Origin: Ectorhizobium quercum
Lineage (GTDB): Bacteria; Pseudomonadota; Alphaproteobacteria; Rhizobiales; Rhizobiaceae
DNA: 64,000 bases
Assembly (NCBI RefSeq): GCF_026552795.1
Contig: NZ_JANFPI010000010.1
Span: 62,001 to 126,000 of the forward strand
Direction: 5' to 3'
Position numbers and translations under genes: made by a program. The notes under the pieces were generated by a model. The model was not told the origin of the DNA. It did not search any database and saw only the letters and a program-made list of their open reading frames with translations. Shown here piece after piece: positions 8,508 to 16,465 of the stretch; the first letter of the stretch is position 1, and every line of letters starts with the position of its first letter.

Positions 8508-9353
8508 TTACCTGATCGGGAAACCCAGCCGGCGCAGCGTCGCCGCCAGTTCGGCGCGGCCCTTGAGGGCGGCAGCGTTTTCGACACGCTTCGCCACGGG
8601 GCCGGTCCAGCCCGACTGCGGCAGGGTCTGCCGCTGCTGGAAAACCTTCAGGCGTTCGTCATAGGCATCGAGATCGGCCTTCGTCGTTTCGCCGTAACGC
8701 TCGTGGAAAAGCACCGCCGATTGCGGCAGGCGCGGCTTCACGTCCGCCTTCACCACCGGGTCAGGATAACCGACCGTCAGGCCGAAGACGGCGACCGTTT
8801 CCGGCGGCAGGCCCAGTTCGCGGGCCACATCCTCCGGCCGGTTGCGGATGCCGCCGATATAGCAGGAACCGAGCCCCAGCGAATCGCCGGCGACCACCGC
8901 ATTCTGGGCGGCGAGCGCCGCATCGATGGCGCCGAGCAAGAAGCTTTCCAGATAATCCAGCCCCTCGCCCCGGTTGCCGGCGTCGCGGGCGATGTCGCGC
9001 AGGCGCTTCAGGTCGACCAGCCAGATCAGGAAGAGCGGCGCATCGAGAATATGGGCATTGCCGCCCGTATAGCCGGCAAGCCGCGCCTTGCGCTCCGGGT
9101 CCTCGACCGCGACGACGCTCCAGGCCTGAAGATTGGACGACGTCGGCGCCGACTGCGCCGCCGCCACCAGAAGCTCGACCGTTCCCTCCGGCAGCCTGTC
9201 CGGCAGGTAGTTGCGCGACGTGCGATGATCGAGAAGCACGTCCAGCGTCGCATTCCACTGTGGCGGAAGAACGGGAACGGCGCCGCCATACCGCGTTTCG
9301 AGACGTTCGCGCGGGGTGCCGGCAGCGGTGACGGAAGAAGGATGCACGGTCAT
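8508..9353 (-). CDS. Nitroreductase-family NADPH-dependent FMN oxidoreductase
   Basis: A 281-residue NfsA/FRP-type flavoprotein. The FMN-binding pattern HRTSRNYLPDRLPEGT...AAQSAPTSSNLQAW is near residues 42-80, followed by GLGSCYIGGIRNRPEDV and LPPETVAVFGLTVGYPD, typical of the nitroreductase superfamily. Members reduce FMN, nitro compounds or quinones. The gene stands alone between two sulfur operons that together encode four two-component flavin monooxygenases and no other obvious flavin reductase, so an FMNH2-supplying (DszD-like) role is a reasonable inference. AAGGAG lies ahead of the start, and a strong terminator follows. Confidence 0.82.
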   Translation of the reverse strand: MTVHPSSVTAAGTPRERLETRYGGAVPVLPPQWNATLDVLLDHRTSRNYLPDRLPEGTVELLVAAAQSAPTSSNLQAWSVVAVEDPERKARLAGYTGGNAHILDAPLFLIWLVDLKRLRDIARDAGNRGEGLDYLESFLLGAIDAALAAQNAVVAGDSLGLGSCYIGGIRNRPEDVARELGLPPETVAVFGLTVGYPDPVVKADVKPRLPQSAVLFHERYGETTKADLDAYDERLKVFQQRQTLPQSGWTGPVAKRVENAAALKGRAELAATLRRLGFPIR

Positions 9354-9751
9354 ATGGGGCTCCTTGTCAGGGTTTCTGGATCAGTCTTTCCGGGCGACGG
9401 GAAAAACACAACATTGCCGGGCCGGACGTTATAACACCGCGTCCCGACGCGCCGAGAAACACCCTGCCAATTCGAACGCCGTGCGGGAAAGAACATTCCC
9501 CCTCCTTCGGCACACATGTCCCGGCCGAATTTTCCTGCAAGTCGTCAGCTCCGCAATCGCCGGAAAATGAACGCCGCCAAACCGGCCGAAGCCGGCACCG
9601 GCGTTTCTTCCCGAGCAGAAGATTAAAACCTTTTTCTCAAAGACAGCAATTCTTTCCGCATCGAAAAGAATTTCATTCTTCCGAACTGCGGAACTCGGCC
9701 GGATGCTTCGCAGCGTTTCATTCCTATCCCATGCCAGACAGGGAGCCGCCG
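9354..9751. other. 398-bp intergenic region with divergent promoters
   Basis: I find no gene here. It holds the divergent promoters of the nitroreductase gene (minus) and the second orphan binding-protein gene (plus). A GCCGG/CCGGC hairpin with a short T-rich tail lies near 9590-9610, and the right part carries the inverted repeats listed separately. Confidence 0.6.
9648..9680. promoter_or_regulatory. Overlapping inverted repeats upstream of binding-protein gene (candidate operator)
   Basis: AATTCTTT (9648-9655) and AAAGAATT (9665-9672) form a perfect 8-9-8 inverted repeat. A second, overlapping one is AAGAAT-TTC-ATTCTT (9666-9680). The same AAAGAATTTC string recurs at 12512-12521 ahead of the DszC2-DszA operon. 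A shared sulfur-responsive regulator is possible but unproven. Confidence 0.45.
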
Positions 9752-11356
9752 ATGAGGTTCAATCGCCGCCAGTTCAATACGCTTCTGCTTCTTGCGACCG
9801 CCGGAAGCATCCTGCCGTTCGCCCGATCCGCGGCCGCAGCCGCCGAGCCGGTCAGGGGCGGAACGCTGAAACTCCTCTACCGCGTCGACCCCGGCAATGC
9901 GCTCTTTGCGATCAACACCTCGTCGGGCACCGGCCAGGCCATCGGCCCGAAGATCGTCGAGGGCCTGCTGACCTTCGATTTCGACCTGACGCCGAAACCG
10001 CTGCTGGCAACCGGATGGTCGGTCTCCGACGACCACCTGCGCTATACGTTCAGGCTGCGCCCGAACGTCAAATGGCATGACGGCACGCCCTTCACCTCCG
10101 AAGACGTCGCCTTCTCCATCCTGCGTCTCAAGGAGGCGCATCCGCGCGGCCGCATCACCTACCAGAACGTCACCGCCGTCGAAACGCCCGATCCGCTGAC
10201 CGCCGTCATCGTGCTCTCCAAGCCGGCGCCGTTCCTGATCGCCGCCCAGTCGAGTTCGGAATCGCCCATCGTTCCGAAGCATATCTTCGAAAAGCTGAAG
10301 CCCGGCGACGGCCAGACGCTCCAGACCGCCATCGGCACGGGGCCGTTCAGGCTCACCGAATGGACACCCGGCAGCCACCTGATCTTCGACCGCAATCCCG
10401 ACTACTGGGACGCGGGCAAGCCCTATCTCGACCGCATCATCCTGCGCATCATCACCGATCCGGCCGCCCGCGCCGTGGCGCTCGAAACCGGAGAGGTCGA
10501 CATCGGCGAGGGTCCGGTGCCGCTGGCCGATCTCGAACGCCTGAAACAGAACCCCAATCTGGTGGTCGACACGACGACCTACGCCTATGCGGGGCCGCAA
10601 CAGCAGCTCTTCTTCAATTACGACAACGAAATCCTGCGGCAGAAGCCGGTTCGCCTCGCCATCGCCAAGGCCATCGATCTTCAGGAAATCGTCGATGTCG
10701 CGCTGTTCGGTTATGCGCAGGTGTCGCCGAGCCCGGTCTCGACCGCGCTGCCAAAATGGTACGATCCGGCGGTCAAGGCCCATCCCCATGACGTCGCGGA
10801 GGCCGAAAGGCTGCTCGACGAGGCCGGCTATCCGCGTCAGGCCGACGGCAAGCGGTTCAGGCTGCGCCTCACCTACAATGCCTATCTGACGCCGGGCTAT
10901 GCCGACGTGATCCGCAACCAGCTCGAAAAGATCGGCATCGGCGTCGAGATCAACAAGTACGACCTGCCGACCTTCCTGAAGACGGTCTATACCGACCGCG
11001 CCTTCGATCTGGTGGTGGAATCGCTCTCCAACACCTTCGATCCCTCGCTCGGCATCCAGCGCGCCTACTGGAGCAGGAACTTCCAGATCGGCCTGCCCTT
11101 CTCCAACGCCGCCAACTATTCCAACCCGGACGCCGACGCGCTTCTGGAAGCCGCCGCCATCGAGCCCGACGAGAAGAAGCGCTGGGAGTTGTGGAGCAAG
11201 TTCCAGCACCTCATCCACGACGAGGTCGCCTCGGTCGATCTCGTCGCCGCCGGCAGCCAGATCGTCTACCACAGGAAGGTTCGCAACCACGTTACCGGCG
11301 CCCAGGGGCTGAACTGGAGCTTCGGCGACCTGTGGATCGATACCAGCGCATCGTAA
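9752..11356 (+). CDS. Peptide/nickel-type ABC transporter substrate-binding protein (orphan, copy 2)
   Basis: A 534-residue family-5 solute-binding protein. The start at 9752 is preferred over 9731 because CAGGGAG lies just upstream and it leaves a clean twin-arginine-like signal (NRRQF, then LLLLATAGSILPFARSAAAA). Family marks are NVKWHDGTPFTSEDVAFS, GTGPFRLTEW and FDRNPDYW. It is a close paralogue of the protein at 3421-5010. Its gene heads a plus-strand run with the rhodanese gene 16 bp downstream, and it too lacks its own permease and ATPase. It may feed the transporter encoded at 20012-23474. Confidence 0.88.
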   Translation: MRFNRRQFNTLLLLATAGSILPFARSAAAAAEPVRGGTLKLLYRVDPGNALFAINTSSGTGQAIGPKIVEGLLTFDFDLTPKPLLATGWSVSDDHLRYTFRLRPNVKWHDGTPFTSEDVAFSILRLKEAHPRGRITYQNVTAVETPDPLTAVIVLSKPAPFLIAAQSSSESPIVPKHIFEKLKPGDGQTLQTAIGTGPFRLTEWTPGSHLIFDRNPDYWDAGKPYLDRIILRIITDPAARAVALETGEVDIGEGPVPLADLERLKQNPNLVVDTTTYAYAGPQQQLFFNYDNEILRQKPVRLAIAKAIDLQEIVDVALFGYAQVSPSPVSTALPKWYDPAVKAHPHDVAEAERLLDEAGYPRQADGKRFRLRLTYNAYLTPGYADVIRNQLEKIGIGVEINKYDLPTFLKTVYTDRAFDLVVESLSNTFDPSLGIQRAYWSRNFQIGLPFSNAANYSNPDADALLEAAAIEPDEKKRWELWSKFQHLIHDEVASVDLVAAGSQIVYHRKVRNHVTGAQGLNWSFGDLWIDTSAS

Positions 11357-11372
11357 GCACGAGGAAGCAAGC

Positions 11373-12458
11373 ATGAGCAACGTGATCGACAGGCAGACTT
11401 TCATCGAATGGCTGGGCGACGGCAGGGAGCTTGCCGTCCTCGACATCCGCCCGGCGGAAGAGGTGGGCTACGCATCGCCGCTTTTCGCCACCAACCTGCC
11501 GGCGGAGCGCGTCCCGGCGGAACTCGACCGGTTCGTCCCACGCCGGGCGGTGCGCACGGTTCTGGTCGATGACGGCAAGGGCACGGCGAAAGCGCTGGCA
11601 GAGCAGCTTTCGGCCGATGGCTGGAGCGATATCCGCTAGCTTGAGGGCGGTATTCCTGCCTGGATCGCCGACGGCGGCAACGACCTGCCGACCTTCGACA
11701 TACCGGGCGTGCCCTTCGTGACGGCGATCCGCGCGGAAAAGGGAACGCCCGTCGTATCGGCGGAAACGCTGAAAGCATGGCGCGACGCAGGCGAGAAGGT
11801 CGTCGTCCTCGACAGCCGCACCCTGCCGGAATACGAGAAAGGCCACGTTCCCGGCGCCATCGGCGTGCCCGGAGCCGAACTCCTCCTGCGCTTCGGGGAT
11901 ATCGTGCCGGACGCCGAAACCCGGGTCGTCGTCTCCTGCGCCGGCCTGCCACGCGCCATCCTCGGGGCGCAGACCCTGATCGACGCCGGCGTGCCGAATT
12001 CCGTCGCCTATCTGGACGACGGCACGCGCGGCTGGACGAATGCGGGCTTCGAACTCGAAACCGGGCGCACCGCCGTCTACGACGAACCCGGCGACGCCGC
12101 CCTGACGTTCGCCGAAAGGCACATCGCCCGGCTTGCCGCGGACGACGATACCGCCTTCATCGACCGGACAACGGCGGAACTCTGGGCGAAGGATCCCGAC
12201 CGCACGACCTATCTTCTCGACGTGCGCACGCCGGAAGAATTCGAGGCCGGCCATCTGCCGGGATCGATTTCGTCCGAAGGCGGCCAATTGCTGGGCGTCG
12301 CCTACCGCACCATCGCCGTCAGGGGTGCGCGCGTCGTGCTCATCGACGACACTCTGGGCATCAGGGCACGGACCGTCGCGCACTGGCTGAAACGCCGCAA
12401 CTTCGAAATCGCCATTCTGCTGCACGATTTCAGGGCCGGCGCCAGAGAGGCGGCCTGA
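11373..12458 (+). pseudogene. Multi-domain rhodanese interrupted by one in-frame TAG
   Basis: The frame runs from 11373 to 12458 with a single stop, TAG at 11637-11639. Rhodanese similarity continues straight across it: ...GWSDIR-stop-LEGGIPAWIADGG..., where LEGGIPAW is the standard end of a rhodanese domain. A single C-to-T change from CAG (Gln) would explain it. Three rhodanese-like domains are visible. The middle one (about 11750-12050) has a Cys in its loop (VVVSCAGLPR); the first and third (VLVDDGKG, VLIDDTLG) lack it. An intact protein would have about 361 residues. The downstream part could start at 11709 (249 residues) and make an active two-domain protein. It may be a real nonsense mutation or a sequencing error. 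Confidence 0.75.
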
Positions 12459-12467
12459 GACCAAAGC

Positions 12468-12502
12468 CGCCCGGGCCAGTCCGGGCGAACAAGTTTTTCT
12501 TC
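12468..12502 (+). terminator. Intrinsic terminator after rhodanese gene
   Basis: CGCCCGG (12468-12474) pairs with CCGGGCG (12481-12487) around a 6-nt loop, then AACAAGTTTTTCTTC. It ends the binding-protein/rhodanese transcript and implies a separate promoter for the following DszC2-DszA operon. Confidence 0.75.
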
Positions 12503-12511
12503 TCGCCCGGC

Positions 12512-12521
12512 AAAGAATTTC
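12512..12521. promoter_or_regulatory. AAAGAATTTC motif upstream of the DszC2-DszA operon
   Basis: The string AAAGAATTTC, embedded in GGCA...TGCC, lies about 90 bp before the start at 12610. It is identical to 9665-9674 ahead of the second orphan binding-protein gene. It is a possible shared regulator half-site. Confidence 0.3.
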
Positions 12522-12609
12522 TGCCTCGCGGCCGCAAGACCGGCTGCTAACTTCCCCCTCGAACCGGCGCGGGCGTCACCGGATGCCGACGCGCCTCAGG
12601 AACACGACC

Positions 12610-13869
12610 ATGACCGACATCGCCCAGGCCTGGGGCGCGCCGCCGAGCGCGCGCTTCGACAGCATCGCCAGCCGTTTCCGGCCCGTCTTCGCCTCCATCC
12701 GCGACGGCGCCATCGCCCGCGACGTCAATCGCGATTTGCCCTTCGACGCCTACGCGGCACTGCGGGAGGCGGGCTTCGGAAAACTGCGCCTGCCCGCGGA
12801 AGCGGGCGGTGGCGGCCTCACCCTGCCGGAGCTTTTCGGCCTCATCATCGAACTGGGAGAAGCCGACCCCAATCTCGCCAATGCCTACCGCGCCCATCTC
12901 GGCTTCATCGAGGATCTGCTGAACACGCCCGCCGAGCACCATGCCTGGCGGGATGCCTGGCTTGCCCGCCTCGCGCGCGGCGAAACCATCGGCAGCGGCT
13001 ATTCCGAGGCGGGCGAAGCGACGCTCGGAACCCATTCGACGCAATTGATCCGCCAAGGCGACGGCTGGCGCCTGAACGGCGAGAAATATTACACGACCGG
13101 ATCGCTCTACGCCGACTGGATCACGCTTGCGGCGGTGGACGGCGACGGCAACCTCACCGGCGCGCTGGTGCCGACCCGCGCCGAGGGCGTGGAAATCCTC
13201 GACGACTGGGACGGCTTCGGCCAGGCACTGACGGCCAGCGGCACGGCCCGGTTCCGCGAAGTCGCCATCGCCGGCGAGTGGGTGAAGCCCCATCCCGCGC
13301 GCTTCAATTATTCCGGCCCCTATTTCCAGCTCTATCACCTCGCCACGCTGGCCGGCATCGGCCGGGCGGCGGCGGGCGATCTGGCCCGCCACGTGGCGGC
13401 GCGGCGGCGCGGCTACGGCCGCGGCAACGGGGTGCGCTCCTCCGCCGATCCGCAGGTCCTCCAGATCGTCGGCCGGGTGCGCGGCGCGGCCTATTCCGCC
13501 GGGGCCGTCGTCCTCAAGGTGGCCGAATCCCTCCAGCGCGCCTACGACGCCAATGCCGGCGGCGACGAGGAGGTCATCGCCTTCGCCACCCGCAATGCGG
13601 AACTGGAGATCAGCCAGGCCGTTACCGTAGTGACGTCGCTGGTTCTCGACGCCACCACCGTCCTCTTCGACGCGCTCGGCGCATCCGCTGCCCGGCGCGT
13701 CAACGGGCTCGACCGGCACTGGCGCAACGCCCGCACCATCTCCTCCCACAACCCGCGAATCTACCATGACCGCATCGTCGGCGACTTCGCGGTCAACGGC
13801 ACCGCGCCATCGCAGCAGGGCGGAGTGGGCATCGTGCCCGTTCCGCAAAAGGAAACGACCTCCTCATGA
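12610..13869 (+). CDS. DszC/SfnB-like flavin monooxygenase of the acyl-CoA dehydrogenase fold (copy 2)
   Basis: A 419-residue paralogue of the 508-1746 product. Shared marks are LNGEKYYTTGS, DDWDGFGQALTASG and the C-terminal LDRHWRNARTISSHNP...IVGDFAVNG. By family it would be an FMNH2-dependent oxygenase adding oxygen to a sulfide or sulfoxide. The start at 12610 follows CAGGAA; an in-frame ATG at 12583 is less likely. Its last four bases overlap the start of the DszA-like gene (ATGA), so the two are translationally coupled, as expected if one makes the sulfone used by the other. The substrate is not known. Confidence 0.85.
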   Translation: MTDIAQAWGAPPSARFDSIASRFRPVFASIRDGAIARDVNRDLPFDAYAALREAGFGKLRLPAEAGGGGLTLPELFGLIIELGEADPNLANAYRAHLGFIEDLLNTPAEHHAWRDAWLARLARGETIGSGYSEAGEATLGTHSTQLIRQGDGWRLNGEKYYTTGSLYADWITLAAVDGDGNLTGALVPTRAEGVEILDDWDGFGQALTASGTARFREVAIAGEWVKPHPARFNYSGPYFQLYHLATLAGIGRAAAGDLARHVAARRRGYGRGNGVRSSADPQVLQIVGRVRGAAYSAGAVVLKVAESLQRAYDANAGGDEEVIAFATRNAELEISQAVTVVTSLVLDATTVLFDALGASAARRVNGLDRHWRNARTISSHNPRIYHDRIVGDFAVNGTAPSQQGGVGIVPVPQKETTSS

Positions 13870-15173
13870 CCGAGACGAAAAGACGGCTGAACCTGAACGT
13901 GGGTCTCAACACCACGGGCTATCTTCCGCATGCCTGGAAATACCGCAGCGGCACCCGTCACGACATCAACGATCCGGCCTATTACCGGCGCCTGAGCGAA
14001 CTTGCGCACAGGGGCCGTTTCGATGCCGTCTTCTTCTCCGATCATCCCGCCCTGCTCACAGACCCGCACAGCCGGCCTTTCCACACGATCGACCCGCTGA
14101 TCCTCGCGGCCAGCCTGACCGCGCAGGTGCCCGATATCGGCGTCGTCGCCACCATCTCGTCGACCTATAACTCGCCCTACAATCTGGCGCGCCGCACGCA
14201 GTCGATCGATATCGTCTCGGGCGGCCGCCTGATCGTCAACGTCGTGTCGTCGTTCAATCCGAACGTGGCGGCGAACTTCGGCAACGATCCGCTGCCCCCG
14301 CGCAGCGAGCGCTACGCCCGGGCGACCGAGTTCCTCGACGTCGCCAAGAAGCTCTGGGCAAGCTGGGACCCGCGCCGCGAGGGCGACGTGCCCGAAGACC
14401 AGTTCTGGGACGCCTCCTCCGCGCATTCCATTGACCATGACGGCACCTATTTCCACGTTCGCGGCCCGCTCAACGTGCCGCGTGGCCCACAGGGCCATCC
14501 GGTCATCGCCCAGGCCGGCGCTTCGGAAGGCGGCATCGACCTTGCCGCCCGGCATGGCGAGATCATCTACTGCAACATCCTCTCGCGCCCCGCCGGCCGC
14601 GCCTTCGGACGGAAGGTGCGCGACCGCGCCGTCTCCTTCGGCCGCGATCCATCCGGCATCCGCATCGTACCGGGCCTCGTCGTCATCCTCGGGGAAACGC
14701 GCGAGGAGGCGCTGCGCAAGCACGAGCTTTTCTCCGGCACCGGTTCTGAGGACGGGCTGATCGCCCGGTTCATCCGCGAGAACGGCCTCGATCCGGCGAC
14801 CTTCGACCCGGATGCCGTGCTCGACGCCGAACGCTTCGTTCCCGACCAGAACCGGCAATGGGCGGTCGGCATGGGGCTTGGCCTTTCCGAACTGCTGGCG
14901 CACGAGACGCTGACCGCCCGGCAGGTCGTCCGCCGCTCGGAAGGCCATCACCGCCTGCTTCTCGGCACGCCGGAAGAGGTCGCCGACGGCATCATCGACC
15001 TCTGGCAGGACGGAACCGTGGATGGCTACACGCTCCAGCCGCCGCGGGCGCCGGACGACATCGTCGAATTCGTGGAAAAGGTCGTCCCGATCCTTCAGGA
15101 CCGCGGCGTCTATCCCCGCGAATACGACGGCAGGACGATCCGCGATCGGTATGGCCTGCCCTATCCCGTGTGA
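13866..15173 (+). CDS. DszA/NtaA-family FMN-dependent monooxygenase
   Basis: A 435-residue luciferase-fold enzyme of the NtaA/SnaA/SoxA(DszA) family. Marks include LNLNVGLNTTGYLPHAWKY at the start, HTIDPLILAASLTAQ, then SSTYNSPYNLARRTQSIDIVSGGRLIVNVVSS, the family's signature run, and PVIAQAGASEGGIDLAARHGE. DszA opens the C-S bond of a sulfone to give a sulfinate with FMNH2 and O2; other members act on nitrilotriacetate. Coupling by ATGA overlap to the DszC-like gene supports the sulfone role. A DszB-like enzyme for the resulting sulfinate is encoded at 7214-8269. Confidence 0.87.
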   Translation: MTETKRRLNLNVGLNTTGYLPHAWKYRSGTRHDINDPAYYRRLSELAHRGRFDAVFFSDHPALLTDPHSRPFHTIDPLILAASLTAQVPDIGVVATISSTYNSPYNLARRTQSIDIVSGGRLIVNVVSSFNPNVAANFGNDPLPPRSERYARATEFLDVAKKLWASWDPRREGDVPEDQFWDASSAHSIDHDGTYFHVRGPLNVPRGPQGHPVIAQAGASEGGIDLAARHGEIIYCNILSRPAGRAFGRKVRDRAVSFGRDPSGIRIVPGLVVILGETREEALRKHELFSGTGSEDGLIARFIRENGLDPATFDPDAVLDAERFVPDQNRQWAVGMGLGLSELLAHETLTARQVVRRSEGHHRLLLGTPEEVADGIIDLWQDGTVDGYTLQPPRAPDDIVEFVEKVVPILQDRGVYPREYDGRTIRDRYGLPYPV

Positions 15174-15203
15174 CGGGAGCGAACGGTTCTTCGATCACGG
15201 CCG

Positions 15204-15219
15204 CTCACGTTCCCGTGAG
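15204..15219 (+). terminator. Small hairpin after the DszA-like gene
   Basis: CTCACG (15204-15209) pairs with CGTGAG (15214-15219) around TTCC, followed by AGTTGTTT. A weak terminator is possible 30 nt past the stop. The rest of 15220-15428 looks like a promoter region for the next gene and no other feature is recognised. Confidence 0.4.
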
Positions 15220-15428
15220 AGTTGTTTCGCACCGATGAATCGGCCACGTGATACCGTTTTGCGGCTATTTTCACCCGCAATGCGTGTTTTGCCCGGAACG
15301 ACCGCTTTCCGCCAGCAATATGCCGAATAGACCGGAACTATAGAATAATATCGCTTCATCCGCCTGCCTCGATTGGTCATGCTCTGAGCGTCAAAGATCA
15401 GAGAATGAATTCCACGAGGAGGTTTCAC

Positions 15429-16358
15429 ATGCCGGGACTGAAGAAAATCGCTGCGTTCTCCACGACCGCGGTCGCCGCGCTGCTGCTTGCCGGACAGGCA
15501 TCCGCATCCGAAGCGCTCGTCGATGCCGACTGGCTCCAGCAGAACCTGGACAATCCGAAGGTTCGCGTGTTCGAGGTGAGCGTCGATACCGGCGTTTACG
15601 AGCGCGGCCACATTCCGGGCGCCGTCAACATCAACTGGCACACCGACCTGGTGGACAGGGAACGCCGCGACATCGCCACGAAGGACGATTTCGAAAAACT
15701 GCTGCGCGGCGCCGGCGTGGACGATGACACGACCATCGTTCTCTACGGCGACAACAACAACTGGTTTGCCGCATGGGGCGCCTGGATTTTCGAGACCTAC
15801 GGCCTCGGCGACCAGGTGAAGCTTCTGGATGGCGGCCGCAAGCTTTGGGAGGCCCAGGGCCTGCCGCTCGACACGACGGCCAGGGAACAGGCGGAAACGG
15901 CCCTGACCCTGCCGGAGCGCGACACCACGATCCGCGCCCGCTTCACCGACGTTCTGGCTGTCGCCGAAGGCAAGCACGACATCAAGCTGGTCGACATCCG
16001 CTCCGCCGACGAATATTCCGGCAAGATCTTCGCGCCGGACGGTGTGAAGGAACTGGCGGTGCGCGCCGGCCACATTCCCGGCGCGGTGAACGTTCCCTGG
16101 GGCACCATCGTCAATGAGGACGGCACCTTCAAGAGCGCCGAGGACATCAGGAAGATCTACGCCGACAAGGGCGTCGACGGCAGCGAACCGATCATCACCT
16201 ATTGCCGCATCGGCGAACGCTCCAGCCACACCTGGTTCGCGCTGAAGAAGATCCTCGGCTACGACGTCCGCAACTATGACGGTTCCTGGACCGAATACGG
16301 CAATGCGGTCGGCGTTCCGGTCAGCAACCCGTCGGGCACGATCTGGACCGGCAAGTAG
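15429..16358 (+). CDS. Exported thiosulfate/mercaptopyruvate sulfurtransferase (tandem rhodanese)
   Basis: A 309-residue two-domain rhodanese with a signal peptide (LKKIAAFSTTAVAALLLAGQASA), so it acts in the periplasm. The N-terminal inactive domain has DTGVYERGHIPGAVNINW. The C-terminal domain has DIRSADEYSG, RAGHIPGAVNVPW and the active-site loop C-R-I-G-E-R-S with Cys259. This loop type is typical of thiosulfate:cyanide sulfurtransferases. The start at 15429 is chosen over 15405 because GAGGAGG sits 6 nt upstream. It is followed by a sulfur-permease gene, suggesting periplasmic handling of thiosulfate or sulfane sulfur before uptake. Confidence 0.88.
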   Translation: MPGLKKIAAFSTTAVAALLLAGQASASEALVDADWLQQNLDNPKVRVFEVSVDTGVYERGHIPGAVNINWHTDLVDRERRDIATKDDFEKLLRGAGVDDDTTIVLYGDNNNWFAAWGAWIFETYGLGDQVKLLDGGRKLWEAQGLPLDTTAREQAETALTLPERDTTIRARFTDVLAVAEGKHDIKLVDIRSADEYSGKIFAPDGVKELAVRAGHIPGAVNVPWGTIVNEDGTFKSAEDIRKIYADKGVDGSEPIITYCRIGERSSHTWFALKKILGYDVRNYDGSWTEYGNAVGVPVSNPSGTIWTGK

Positions 16359-16402
16359 AAGACGACGAGCCACCCGGCGCGCGGGGTGCGGCGCCGGACA
16401 AT

Positions 16403-16435
16403 GACGAGCGGGCCTTTCTCCCTGGCCCGCTCGTC
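16403..16435 (+). terminator. Perfect 12-bp stem between sulfurtransferase and permease genes
   Basis: GACGAGCGGGCC (16403-16414) pairs perfectly with GGCCCGCTCGTC (16424-16435) around a 9-nt loop, followed by GGCATTTCC. It is either a terminator without a strong U-tract or an mRNA-stabilising attenuator that lowers permease expression relative to the sulfurtransferase. Confidence 0.55.
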
Positions 16436-16465
16436 GGCATTTCCAGGGCAAGACGAGACTGTTGC

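Noticed and set aside
9316..9570. 84-codon open frame on the plus strand between the nitroreductase and binding-protein genes
   Set aside because: No ribosome site, overlap with the start of the nitroreductase gene, and no recognisable similarity or sensible composition.
11637..11639. Possible programmed readthrough or recoding of the TAG in the rhodanese gene
   Set aside because: No selenocysteine codon (it is TAG, not TGA) and no pyrrolysine machinery is expected in this lineage; a simple point mutation or sequencing error is more likely.
15220..15428. Possible SAM-II or other sulfur-related riboswitch ahead of the sulfurtransferase gene
   Set aside because: I looked for the SAM-II core and for conserved paired elements and found none; only an AT-rich promoter-like stretch and a strong ribosome site are visible.
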